The notes under the pieces are model-generated. The model had not been told where the DNA came from. It made no database searches and saw nothing but the letters and a program-made list of their open reading frames with translations. A DNA stretch of 64,000 bases. Origin: Lachnospiraceae bacterium (lineage in GTDB: Bacteria > Bacillota > Clostridia > Lachnospirales > Lachnospiraceae). A program made the position numbers and the translations under genes. The DNA is taken from positions 96,161 to 160,160 of the forward strand of contig JAEEIK010000036.1 of NCBI GenBank assembly GCA_016281335.1, written 5' to 3'. This document shows, one piece after another, positions 25,563 through 34,154 of the stretch (positions are counted from its first letter, which is position 1; each line of letters opens with the position of its first letter).

Positions 25563-27415
25563 TTCACAACCTCATATATCAGGCCGCAGCAGGCGGGTAC
25601 GTCAAGACTCATTATCCGCTCTTTGCTCTTCGGTTCAGTTGCAGCTTTCTCTCCTTCTCCGCCGTAGCTTACATCATTACTGTTTAATATCAGCTTCCAG
25701 CTCTCTTCTTTCTTCTTAAGCTTCTTCTTCGGAGCTTCCTTCTCCCTGCCCTCAGCTTCGCTCTTTTCCTCTTCTTCCCTGTCCAGCTTTATCTCAAAAT
25801 CACTTATGGCTTTATCGGAAAAATTCAGTACCGCAACGAAGCTGCCCTTCTTACCCATACGTTTCATCACGTACACGGGTTCGGCAGAATCATCACAGTA
25901 GAGCCATTCATAATTTTCCCTGTCGTATTCATTGGCAAAAAGAGCCTCATTTTTATTATATAGCTTCTGGAGTTCACATACAAGTTCATATATGCCCTTA
26001 TGCTCTTTTTTCTTAAGGAGTTCAAATTCCACTTCCTTCGTTTCATTCCACTCCTGCCTCTCTGCTATCTCATTTCCCATGAAATTCAGCTTCTTGCCCG
26101 GATGCATATACATGTAGACATAGTAAGCGCGGAGCTGGGCGAACTTCTCTTCATCGCTTCCATGCATTTTTTCCAGCAGTGTTCCCTTTCCTCCCACCAC
26201 TTCGTCATGGGAAAGCGAAAGTATGAAACGCTCGGTGTAGTAATACCACATTGAGAAAGTCAGCTTATGATAATTTCTCTTTTTCTCTTCGGGCGTAAGC
26301 GATAAGAAATACAGGCTGTCATACATCCAGCCCATGTCCCATTTGTAATCAAAGCCAAGACCGCCGTCTTCCACAGCTTTGGTCACGCCTCCCTGCCAGG
26401 AAGATGAATCCTCCGCAAAGAGCATCACTGAAGGATGCAGCTCTTTGATCAGCGTGGTCAGATTTCTTGCAAAACGCATGCCTGCAGCATTCTCTCCCTT
26501 TGCCTGCTCGCCGCCGTTATATATCAGATTGCTGACCGCGTCCACCCTTAATCCGTCAAAATGGAATTCCTTTATCCAATATTCCGCCGATGATAAGAGA
26601 AAGCTGCACACTTCACCCCTTGCATGGTTGAACATAAAGCTGCCCCAGTTGCTGCCGCCGCCCTGTTCATAAAGCGGCGTGGTATCATAAAGCTTCAGCG
26701 AATAATCATCCACTGCAAAATGCACGGGGACGAAATCCATTATCACACCGATGCCTGCCTTATGACACTCATTTATCAGATACTTAAGCTCATCGGGCTT
26801 CCCGTATCTTGAAGTAGGCGCAAAATAACCTGTCAGCTGATATCCCCAGGAGCCGTCAAAAGGATACTCGCATAAGGGCATCAGCTCTATATGTGAATAC
26901 CCGCTCTTCTTCACATAATCAATGAGCGGCTTAGCTATCTCCTTATAGCTGTACCAGCCGTTCTCATCCTTCGGATTCCTTATAAATGCCCCGAGATGCA
27001 CCTCATATACCGACATGGGTTTTTCCTTCATATCGGTCCTGTTTTTCATCCACTCCTCATCGGAATACTTAAATGCGCTCTTACCCGCGACTATGGATGC
27101 CGCAGCGGGCCTCAGCTCCGTATACGAGCCGTAAGGATCATTATGTTCAGCCCTCCAGCCGTTATGTCCGTAGATCACATACTTATACAGATCACCTGCT
27201 TTTGCATTATCTATATGTATGCTGTAACAGCCCTGCTCATCCCTTTCCATCGGAGTCTCATTCCATTCGTTAAAACTCCCGAAGATATTCACTCCCTGCG
27301 CTCCCGGCGCATAAGTCCTGAAGGTCACGCCCTTCTTCTCGACATGCGCTCCGAAATACTCATACGCATCCAGGCATTTTCCTTCCTTAAAAATCTGCCA
27401 ATTTAACTCTTTCAT
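25559..27415 (-). CDS. glgB: 1,4-alpha-glucan branching enzyme
   Basis: GH13 enzyme of 618 residues that forms alpha-1,6 branches in glycogen. The N-terminal CBM48-like domain (GVNIFGSFNEWNETPM) is followed by the catalytic barrel with nucleophile in GLRVDAVSNLIY, acid in LFAEDSSSW and LSHDEVVGGKGTL. The C-terminal beta domain contains a highly charged Lys/Glu insertion (DREEEEKSEAEGREKEAPKK) that I do not know from the family. No other glg gene is nearby. It begins 28 bp after the SurA-N-like gene. Confidence 0.94.
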   Translation of the reverse strand: MKELNWQIFKEGKCLDAYEYFGAHVEKKGVTFRTYAPGAQGVNIFGSFNEWNETPMERDEQGCYSIHIDNAKAGDLYKYVIYGHNGWRAEHNDPYGSYTELRPAAASIVAGKSAFKYSDEEWMKNRTDMKEKPMSVYEVHLGAFIRNPKDENGWYSYKEIAKPLIDYVKKSGYSHIELMPLCEYPFDGSWGYQLTGYFAPTSRYGKPDELKYLINECHKAGIGVIMDFVPVHFAVDDYSLKLYDTTPLYEQGGGSNWGSFMFNHARGEVCSFLLSSAEYWIKEFHFDGLRVDAVSNLIYNGGEQAKGENAAGMRFARNLTTLIKELHPSVMLFAEDSSSWQGGVTKAVEDGGLGFDYKWDMGWMYDSLYFLSLTPEEKKRNYHKLTFSMWYYYTERFILSLSHDEVVGGKGTLLEKMHGSDEEKFAQLRAYYVYMYMHPGKKLNFMGNEIAERQEWNETKEVEFELLKKKEHKGIYELVCELQKLYNKNEALFANEYDRENYEWLYCDDSAEPVYVMKRMGKKGSFVAVLNFSDKAISDFEIKLDREEEEKSEAEGREKEAPKKKLKKKEESWKLILNSNDVSYGGEGEKAATEPKSKERIMSLDVPACCGLIYEVVK

Positions 27416-27443
27416 CTTTTCCTCCCTTTATCTCACCGGCTTC

Positions 27444-28223
27444 TCAATTTATCGTCACAAAGCCTATCCTGACTTTCCTATACACATCCGTATCGGTCTC
27501 TATCGTATAAGCCTCCATGATCTTCTCGTACTCCGCTCCCTTAATATCATATGCGAAAGTCTTCGATAAATCTCCGCCGCCCAGATCCAGTATATAATGC
27601 TTTGCTCTTGCCTCTCTCAGCATATCCTCTTTCAGCTTTTCTTCACTGAGCCCAAGCGTATTCTTCTCCCTTTCGCTGAGCCCCAGATAAAGCCTTCCCG
27701 CATCAAACTCCGTATCAGCCTTTGTCTCTTCATCCAGCTCATACCCTGCCTTTGCTGCCTCATTCGCATATATACGGTCGCGTATCACGGCATCCAGCAC
27801 CGTCTGCCTCGCCAGATCCGACATATACCCCGACTCATCACCCTCATCATTCATATAAAGATTCCAGTATGCCGTGGGCTTCTTCTCATCATACAGCTTC
27901 GCAGCCTTATCTCCCTCTCTTTCGGCTGTCAGCACATAATAAGCCATATCCCTAAGCGCTATCTTCTCACTGTAGCCGCTGCCGTCACTGATACTGACCA
28001 CCACATCATCAAGATGCTCGTCATATCTGATGCTGCTTCCCCTGCTCATGACCACCCAGGCCAGAAACACCATCATCAGGCTCGTCATCACCGGCAGGTA
28101 CTGCTGCCTGAAACGCGGACTAAAAAGAGGCCGGCGTCTCCCGCCCTTCTTCATCACTCCCAGTTTCTCATGCTGCGAGCGCCCCTCTTTCAGATAATGC
28201 CACTCAAATTCCTCTCCTGCCAT
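27444..28223 (-). CDS. Membrane-anchored SurA-N-like protein (putative extracytoplasmic chaperone)
   Basis: A 259-residue protein with a basic cytoplasmic N-terminus (about 45 residues), one transmembrane segment (YLPVMTSLMMVFLAWVVM) and an outer helical domain. RDMAYYVLTAEREGD...WNLYMNDEG followed by VLDAVIRDRIYANEAAKAGYEL resembles the SurA/PrsA N-terminal chaperone arms; no parvulin PPIase domain follows. The promoter's -10 ends only 8 bp before the ATG, so the mRNA may be leaderless, or translation may start at Met24 (MKKGG) instead. First gene of the unit running to folBK. Confidence 0.68.
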   Translation of the reverse strand: MAGEEFEWHYLKEGRSQHEKLGVMKKGGRRRPLFSPRFRQQYLPVMTSLMMVFLAWVVMSRGSSIRYDEHLDDVVVSISDGSGYSEKIALRDMAYYVLTAEREGDKAAKLYDEKKPTAYWNLYMNDEGDESGYMSDLARQTVLDAVIRDRIYANEAAKAGYELDEETKADTEFDAGRLYLGLSEREKNTLGLSEEKLKEDMLREARAKHYILDLGGGDLSKTFAYDIKGAEYEKIMEAYTIETDTDVYRKVRIGFVTIN

Positions 28224-28231
28224 AATCTTAT

Positions 28232-28260
28232 ATTATACAGCAATTCATCAATTTCTACAA
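28232..28260 (-). promoter_or_regulatory. Promoter of the SurA-N-like/glgB/fol unit
   Basis: Minus-strand TTGTAG, 17 bp, TATAAT. The expected start point is about 2 nt before the annotated ATG. Confidence 0.65.
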
Positions 28261-28294
28261 TTCTCCCACTGAAATGTATCGCCACTTCCGCTCT

Positions 28295-28467
28295 CCACAG
28301 TGGGGTATTATGACCTTGCTAGACCGCGATCACACTAAGTTCGGATATCACAGCAAAACGCTCCTCGTGCTCACAACTCGCTGCGCTCGAACAAGGTTCG
28401 CACGGGAGCTGCTGTTCATCCTCACTAAGTGTGTCGCTTAACCGCCGGTCATAATACCCCACTGTGG
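28295..28467. repeat. 173-bp stem-loop element bounded by perfect 21-bp inverted repeats
   Basis: Positions 28295-28315 and 28447-28467 are exact inverted copies (arm begins CCACAGTGGGGTATTA). Inside, GCTCC-CGTGC pairs with GCACGGGAGC and CACTAAGT-type segments flank the centre, so nearly the whole unit can fold. No ORF. It resembles a small non-autonomous inverted-repeat element. Confidence 0.88.
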
Positions 28468-28479
28468 ATCGCTGATGTT

Positions 28480-28664
28480 ACGATAACCACGCACACGGGC
28501 AGAATGGCATTAATGCCTGCGACTCAGCGCAGCACTTAGTGAAAACGAGCAGCAGATCCGCTTCGAGAAACTCTTCGCAAAGCGAAGACGGTTTCGAGAT
28601 GCGGATCGCTTTTGATGCGAAGTTTGAACTTATGTGCGGAGCGATTTAGCAAGGCATTAATGTC
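28480..28664. repeat. Structured dispersed element, copy B
   Basis: Second copy of the element at 14493-14676, same strand orientation, about 185 bp. The conserved scaffold includes AGCACTTAGTGAAAACGAGCAGC and TATGTGCGGAGCGATTTAGCAAGGC. The variable hairpin here is GATCCGC...GCGGATC with a CTTCGC/GCGAAG top. The outer stem uses GGCATTAATGCC and GGCATTAATGTC. Together with 28295-28467 it fills the gap between the ABC exporter and the SurA-N-like gene; no gene is seen in this gap. Confidence 0.82.
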
Positions 28665-28712
28665 TTCTGAACGTGTGCGGATATTGCGATAACCCGGCGT
28701 TTGAGCGAGGAA

Positions 28713-30458
28713 TTATTCCCACTGGCTGTGGTAGAGTTTGTGATAGAAGCCGTGCTCGGCAAGGAGCTGGGCGTGAGTACCCTGTTCGATGATGTTGCCG
28801 TCTTTCATGACGAGGATGCGGTCAGCTTCTTTGATGGTGGAGAGACGGTGGGCGACGATGAAGGAGGTGCGTCCTTTCATCATTTTGGCGAAGGCATCCT
28901 GTATCTTGAGTTCGGTTCTGGTATCGATGGAGCTGGTTGCTTCATCGAGGATGAGCATCGGCGGCATGTCCAGCATGATACGGGCGATGCAGAGGAGCTG
29001 TTTCTGTCCCTGGGAGAGCAGGCCGCCGCCTTCGCCGAGAACTGTGTCATAACCGTCTTTTAACTGCTTGATAAAGGAGTGGGCATGTGAAGCCTTTGCG
29101 GCAACGATCACTTCTTCGTCGGTGGCGTCGGGCCGTCCCATTTTTATGTTGTCCCGAACGGTGCCGGGTTTGAGCCAGGTCTCCTGGAGGACCATACCGT
29201 AGCCGGCGCGCAGGGATTTACGGCTGAGTTTACGTATGTCGCATCCGTCCACTGCGATGCTGCCTTTGTTGACATCATAGAAGCGCATAAGCAGATTGAT
29301 CAGTGTTGTCTTGCCGCAGCCTGTGGGACCTACTATGGCGATGCGGCTTCCGCTTTCAACATGGAGATTTAAGTCTTTGATAAGTTCTTTGTCTGCGGTG
29401 TATGAGAAATCCACATTTTCGATATCCACTATGCCCTTGGTGTCGGAGAGTACTATGGCGTCTTCGGCATCAGCTGTCTCGGCCTCTTCTTCGATGAGTT
29501 CAAATACTCTGCCTGCACAGGCAATGGCATTCTGAAGTTCGGTTATGACTCCCGATATCTCGTTGAAGGGTTTGGTGTACTGGTTTGCGTAGCTTAAGAA
29601 GGCTGAAAGGCCGCCGACGGTGAGCTTGCCGCCGACCACTAGTACAGCGCCGAAGAAGGCTACCAGTGCGTAGGCTACGTTGTTAACAAATCTGGTGCAG
29701 GGATTGGTCATGGAGGAAAAGAAGGTTGCTCTCAGGGATACATCCTTTAAGACTTCATTGCCTTCTTCAAATCTGGCAATGGCTTCGTTCTCATAGGAGA
29801 AGGCCTGCACTATTTTGACATTGCTGCACATTTCTTCGATAAGGGCTGTCTGTTCACCGCGGACAGCGGACTGCCGCTTAAAGAGTTTGAAGGTATTCTT
29901 TGCGATGAAGCCGGCTACGAAGAATGAGAGCGGAGTTATCACAACCACTGCTATGGTAAGCAGGGGATTCAGCATCAGCATAAGCACCAGGGTACCGACT
30001 ATGGTGATGACTCCGTTAAAGAACTGGTTAAAGCCAAGGAGCAGTCCGTCTGCGAACTGGTCCACATCGGCTATCATACGGCTCACGGTCTCACCCGCAG
30101 GGTGTTTGTCATTATAGGCAAGTGGAAGCTTCTGGAGTTTCTCCATTGCATCCTTTCGGATATCACGGACGGTATCATAGGTCAGGCGGTTACTGCAGGC
30201 ATTGGTGCCCCACTGGGCTGCGGAAATGGCAGCTATGCAGAGAGCCATCTGCTTTATCACTCCCAGTATTCCCTCAAAATCCACCTGTCCTTTTGTTATT
30301 ATCATATCTACGGCGCGGCCTGTGAGTATGGGCATCACAAGGGCAAGCAGCGAGGATATCGCTGCGCATATTACGGATATCAGAAGGAATACGCCGTAGG
30401 GGCGTACATACCTTAAGACTTTTTTGATTATCTCGGCCTGTCCCTGTTTCTTCTTCAT
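28713..30458 (-). CDS. ABC exporter half-transporter with canonical NBD (heterodimer partner 2)
   Basis: A 581-residue type IV ABC half-transporter: six transmembrane helices (first ~310 residues) and an ATPase domain with Walker A GPTGCGKTTLINLL, signature LSQGQKQLLCIAR and Walker B MLILDEATSSID with catalytic Glu. It overlaps the preceding half-transporter gene by 4 bp. The pair has the asymmetry of BmrCD/LmrCD-type heterodimers, usually multidrug or peptide exporters. Substrate unknown. It is the last gene of a long tightly spaced run. Confidence 0.93.
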   Translation of the reverse strand: MKKKQGQAEIIKKVLRYVRPYGVFLLISVICAAISSLLALVMPILTGRAVDMIITKGQVDFEGILGVIKQMALCIAAISAAQWGTNACSNRLTYDTVRDIRKDAMEKLQKLPLAYNDKHPAGETVSRMIADVDQFADGLLLGFNQFFNGVITIVGTLVLMLMLNPLLTIAVVVITPLSFFVAGFIAKNTFKLFKRQSAVRGEQTALIEEMCSNVKIVQAFSYENEAIARFEEGNEVLKDVSLRATFFSSMTNPCTRFVNNVAYALVAFFGAVLVVGGKLTVGGLSAFLSYANQYTKPFNEISGVITELQNAIACAGRVFELIEEEAETADAEDAIVLSDTKGIVDIENVDFSYTADKELIKDLNLHVESGSRIAIVGPTGCGKTTLINLLMRFYDVNKGSIAVDGCDIRKLSRKSLRAGYGMVLQETWLKPGTVRDNIKMGRPDATDEEVIVAAKASHAHSFIKQLKDGYDTVLGEGGGLLSQGQKQLLCIARIMLDMPPMLILDEATSSIDTRTELKIQDAFAKMMKGRTSFIVAHRLSTIKEADRILVMKDGNIIEQGTHAQLLAEHGFYHKLYHSQWE

Positions 30459-32179
30459 TCCGTCCCGTCCTTGTACTGACTGTCATAGATCTCTTTGTAG
30501 ATCTCGCAGTTCTTTAACAGTTCTTCATGCGTTCCCATGCCTGCCACGCTTCCGTCATCCAGTACTATTATCTGGTCGGCATTCATAATGGAAGCGGTAC
30601 GCTGGGATACTATGAAGGTGGTAGGTATATGATCCATATTCTTTATGGCATTTCTTAAGGCTGCATCCGTAGCATAATCCAGGGCGGAGGTGGAATCATC
30701 AAGTATGAGTATCCCCGGCTTCCTGACCAATGCCCTTGCAATAGCCAGTCTCTGCCTCTGTCCTCCCGATACGTTCTTGCCGCCCTGAGTCAGCATATAA
30801 GAGAGGCCGCCTTCTTTTTCACTCACGAAATCGTAGGCCTGGGCAGTCTTAAGCGCCTTTATTATCTCGTCGTCATCCGCATCCTTCTTGCCCCATCTGA
30901 TATTATCACGTATGCTCCCTGAGAAGAGTACCGGGTTTTGCGGAACGACAGCTATACGTCCGCGAAGGGATGCAAAGCTGTAATCCTTAACATTGACTCC
31001 GTCAACTCTTATCTCGCCTTCGGATGCATCGTAAAATCTGGGGATCATATTGATAAGCGAAGTCTTGCCGGAACCGGTACCGCCTATGATGCCTATGATG
31101 CTGCCGGGAGCGGCATCAAGATTCACAGCTTTTACCGAGTACTCTCCGCTTCCGTTGAATCTAAGACCTGCATTGATCAGTTCCACATGTGAACCGTCCA
31201 CGGGATATTCGGTCTCAGCCGTCCCCTCTTTCATTGATGATTCAATATCAAGCAGCGCCGATATCCTGCCGCCGCAGGCCAGAGCCCTGGTAAGCTGTAC
31301 TATCAGGTTGGCCAGCTTTATCAGTTCCACAAGGATCTGCGACATATAATTGACTAAAGCCACCACTGCCCCCTGGGTCAGCCGCCCTATATCAACCGCC
31401 ATGGCGCCTTCCCATATAAGCCAGGCCAGGCCCGCATTTACCAGCGCAAAAGTCAGCGGGTTCATGGCCGCGGATATCCTTCCGCTGAATATCTGCAGTT
31501 TATTAAGAGCTATATTGGCCAGATCAAATTCTTCCTTTTCGCGCTCTTCGTTACCGAAGGCCCTGATGACCCTGGCTCCGTTTATGTTGCTCCTGGTCTT
31601 TGAGAGGACCACATCCAGTCTGCTCTGGACTCCGGCCTGAAGCGGTATCGTAAGCCGCATCATTATATAAACAACGATCGAAAGAGCAAGCACCGTAAGC
31701 GCAATGCAGAGCGCCGCCTTCGCATCTATCGTGAAGGCCATGACCACAGCGCCCAGCACCACGAAGGGTGAACGCAGCAATAGCCGCAGGCTCATGTTCA
31801 CACCGCCCTGCAGCGTATTGATATCACTTGTAAGTCTTGTGATAAGAGTACCTGTTCCGAGAGAATCTATTTCGGAATAAGAAAGAGTCTGTATATGGGA
31901 GAAGACTTCCTGTTTTACCTTCGCCGAAAAGCCTACTGCCGCCTTAGCAGAGAAAAACTGGGCCGTGAGTGAACAGCCCAGGCCTATGACTCCCAATGCC
32001 ACCATGAGCAGGGCATGCCTGATGATATAGCCGGTATCCGAGTTCGCGATACCAACATCAATGATGTTCTTGATCACAAGAGGGATCATCAGTTCAAAGG
32101 ACGCTTCCAAAAGTTTGAACAAGGGTCCCAGTATGCACTCCACTCTGTAGTTTTTAAAATACTTCCAAAGATTCTTCAT
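30455..32179 (-). CDS. ABC exporter half-transporter with degenerate NBD (heterodimer partner 1)
   Basis: A 574-residue half-transporter with six transmembrane helices, Walker A GGTGSGKTSLINMI and signature VSGGQRQRLAIARAL. Walker B reads LILDDSTSALD, so Asp replaces the catalytic Glu. In heterodimeric exporters this marks the non-hydrolysing site, while its own signature motif completes the active site of the partner. That fits with the neighbour having the intact Glu. Six bp downstream of the DJ-1 gene. Confidence 0.93.
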   Translation of the reverse strand: MKNLWKYFKNYRVECILGPLFKLLEASFELMIPLVIKNIIDVGIANSDTGYIIRHALLMVALGVIGLGCSLTAQFFSAKAAVGFSAKVKQEVFSHIQTLSYSEIDSLGTGTLITRLTSDINTLQGGVNMSLRLLLRSPFVVLGAVVMAFTIDAKAALCIALTVLALSIVVYIMMRLTIPLQAGVQSRLDVVLSKTRSNINGARVIRAFGNEEREKEEFDLANIALNKLQIFSGRISAAMNPLTFALVNAGLAWLIWEGAMAVDIGRLTQGAVVALVNYMSQILVELIKLANLIVQLTRALACGGRISALLDIESSMKEGTAETEYPVDGSHVELINAGLRFNGSGEYSVKAVNLDAAPGSIIGIIGGTGSGKTSLINMIPRFYDASEGEIRVDGVNVKDYSFASLRGRIAVVPQNPVLFSGSIRDNIRWGKKDADDDEIIKALKTAQAYDFVSEKEGGLSYMLTQGGKNVSGGQRQRLAIARALVRKPGILILDDSTSALDYATDAALRNAIKNMDHIPTTFIVSQRTASIMNADQIIVLDDGSVAGMGTHEELLKNCEIYKEIYDSQYKDGTE

Positions 32180-32185
32180 GGCTTT

Positions 32186-32734
32186 TTAGGGACACATTAC
32201 TGCCTTTGCCATATTTTTCTTCGTATCTTCGTCAGTAAAAAGTTTAAGCAGTTCCAGTGCCAGATCCAGTGAGGTTCCCATGCCTCTTGAAGTTATGATG
32301 TTCCCGTCTATGACCACACTGTCCGTGGAAGTTACGGCTCCGGTGAGCTGTCCTTCAAGCCCTCCGTAGCAGGTAGCTTTTTTCCCGTTAAGTACGCCCA
32401 TATGTCCCAGCACGGTAGGCGCTGCGCAGATCGCGGATACATATTTCCCTGCTGCAAGGAATTCTCTTATCTTCTCCTTTACCGGCTCACAGTTATCAAG
32501 ATTTTCGGTGCCCTTCTTTCCGCCGGGTAAAAACAGCATATCCGCGCTGTCTATATCAGCTTCGGAGAATACTTTATCCGCTTCCACATTGATGCCGTGG
32601 GAACCGGCCACCACCTTCCTGTCGCTTATGGATACGGTCACCACCTCTATTCCGCCGCGTCTTAAAATATCCACGGGGGTCAGTGCTTCTATCTCCTCAA
32701 AACCGTCTGCAAGAAACGTTATAACCTTTGCCAT
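32186..32734 (-). CDS. DJ-1/PfpI family protein
   Basis: A 182-residue flavodoxin-like protein. Nucleophile elbow YVSAICAAPTVLG with the conserved Cys, an acidic residue early (ADGFEEIEALTP) and LFLPGGKKGTENL define the DJ-1 subgroup. Members act as glyoxalase or deglycase-like stress proteins, or in thiamine-linked chaperoning; the exact activity is uncertain. Located between dapF (13 bp) and the ABC pair (6 bp). Confidence 0.88.
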   Translation of the reverse strand: MAKVITFLADGFEEIEALTPVDILRRGGIEVVTVSISDRKVVAGSHGINVEADKVFSEADIDSADMLFLPGGKKGTENLDNCEPVKEKIREFLAAGKYVSAICAAPTVLGHMGVLNGKKATCYGGLEGQLTGAVTSTDSVVIDGNIITSRGMGTSLDLALELLKLFTDEDTKKNMAKAVMCP

Positions 32735-32747
32735 ATCCTTATCCTCC

Positions 32748-33578
32748 TTATATCTCTCCGCTGAACACTTCCACTGCCGGACCTGTCATGTATACGCAGT
32801 TATCTTCTTCATTCCATTCTATCTCAAGCTCTCCGCCGGTGAGTTCCACTTTTACCTTCCTGTCCGTAAGTCCGTTAAGAACACTTGCCACAACCGTTGC
32901 GCAGGCGCCGGTACCGCAGGCCAGAGTCTCCCCGCTTCCTCTTTCCCACACCCGCATCTTCACTTTGCTTCTGTTTACTACCTGCACGAATTCGGTATTT
33001 ACCGATTCCGGAAATCTCTCATGCTTTTCAAAACAGGGACCGGTCTTTTCTATATCAACGGCATTCACATCATCAACATAAACCACCGCATGGGGATTAC
33101 CCATGGATACACAGGTCATCAGATATTCCTTGCCTCCGGCGCTTATCTTATCATTGATAAGTCTTCCCTTCTTTTCGGCTTTCACCGGGATCTTCTCCGC
33201 TTCCAGTTCGGGTTCTCCCATATTGACTCTGACTCTTTCCACCAGACCGTTCTTAGTCTCCAGATAAAGAGTCTTCACGCTGCCGAAGCTTTCTACGGTC
33301 AGCGGATTCTTGTCCGTAAGTTTGTGATCGTAAACGTATTTTGCCACGCAGCGTATGCCGTTTCCGCACATCCTGCCGCGGCTGCCGTCGGCGTTATACA
33401 TCTCCATCTCAAAATCTGCCTTGTCAGAAGGATTGATAAAGATCAGGCCGTCGGATCCTATGCCGAAATGCCTGTCTGATACCATCACCGCCATAGCTGC
33501 CTTATCGCTTACTTCTTCGCGGCCGCCGTCCACGTATACGTAATCGTTGCCGCAGCCCTGCATCTTTGTAAATTTCAT
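32748..33578 (-). CDS. dapF: Diaminopimelate epimerase
   Basis: Interconverts LL- and meso-diaminopimelate for lysine and peptidoglycan. The 276-residue two-domain fold has both catalytic Cys residues: MCGNGIRCVAKYVYD and ACGTGACATVVA, and the conserved start MKFTKMQGCGNDYVYVD. It implies meso-DAP peptidoglycan or lysine synthesis. No other dap gene is close; it is embedded in a mixed run after the ANTAR gene. Confidence 0.95.
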   Translation of the reverse strand: MKFTKMQGCGNDYVYVDGGREEVSDKAAMAVMVSDRHFGIGSDGLIFINPSDKADFEMEMYNADGSRGRMCGNGIRCVAKYVYDHKLTDKNPLTVESFGSVKTLYLETKNGLVERVRVNMGEPELEAEKIPVKAEKKGRLINDKISAGGKEYLMTCVSMGNPHAVVYVDDVNAVDIEKTGPCFEKHERFPESVNTEFVQVVNRSKVKMRVWERGSGETLACGTGACATVVASVLNGLTDRKVKVELTGGELEIEWNEEDNCVYMTGPAVEVFSGEI

Positions 33579-33590
33579 TTTCTCTCCTTT

Positions 33591-34133
33591 TCATCCCATA
33601 AGGGTCAGTATGACTTTTGCCGTCTCAGCCATTCCTCTTCCGCTCTCCATACAGCTCTTCTGCATATAACGGTGGGCTTCCTGTTCACTCATATGATTCC
33701 TGCCCATCAGTACGGATTTGGCTTCATCCAGCAAAGCCCGGTCACTTATGCCCCTTTTCCTTACTGCCCTCTCCTTCTTCCTCTGCCGTTCCATTGTTGA
33801 GAGCATCATATCCAGTGTAGCCGTAAGGTCGGCCACCTTAAGCGGCATAGGAAGCGTGACCACATCTTCTTCCACGCCTTCCTCTATCACTCCGGAACCC
33901 GCTATCAGCAGCATCCTGAATTCTCTCGGCAGCTGTGCCCACAGCCCCGAGTATATCATATCGGCATATTTATATCCACATACCACTATGCCTCTGTCCA
34001 GATCATCCAGGGCAGACAGCGCCTGCGCGCCGAGGGTACAGGTCGCGGAAACGTCATAACCCCGCTTGACCAGGAGATCCCTGATGGCCGCAGCTTCCTG
34101 AACTTTTCCAAACAGCACGACTACCCCGGCCAA
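33591..34133 (-). CDS. ANTAR-domain RNA-binding antiterminator with degenerate receiver (NitR/NasT-like)
   Basis: A 180-residue protein. The C-terminal ~55 residues fit ANTAR (ALLDEAKSVLMGRNHMSEQEAHRYMQKSCMESGRGMAETA), which binds paired hexaloop hairpins in mRNA leaders to prevent termination. The N-terminal receiver-like fold lacks the acidic pair and the phospho-Asp (VVVLFGKVQ, GIVVCGYKY), so it is probably not controlled by classical phosphorylation. It follows the glutamine synthetase gene by 21 bp. Known clostridial glnA-nitR pairs make nitrogen regulation likely. No upstream leader suited to its action is seen here. Confidence 0.88.
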   Translation of the reverse strand: MAGVVVLFGKVQEAAAIRDLLVKRGYDVSATCTLGAQALSALDDLDRGIVVCGYKYADMIYSGLWAQLPREFRMLLIAGSGVIEEGVEEDVVTLPMPLKVADLTATLDMMLSTMERQRKKERAVRKRGISDRALLDEAKSVLMGRNHMSEQEAHRYMQKSCMESGRGMAETAKVILTLMG

Positions 34134-34154
34134 AATCTCTCTCCTTTCCTATGA

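Noticed and set aside
30455-32179. Inactive or decaying ABC transporter because Walker B lacks Glu
   Set aside because: The Asp at this site is the usual asymmetric feature of heterodimeric exporters; the partner has the intact Glu.
32508-33479. 323-aa plus-strand ORF
   Set aside because: Antisense to the DJ-1 and dapF genes, both with intact catalytic residues.
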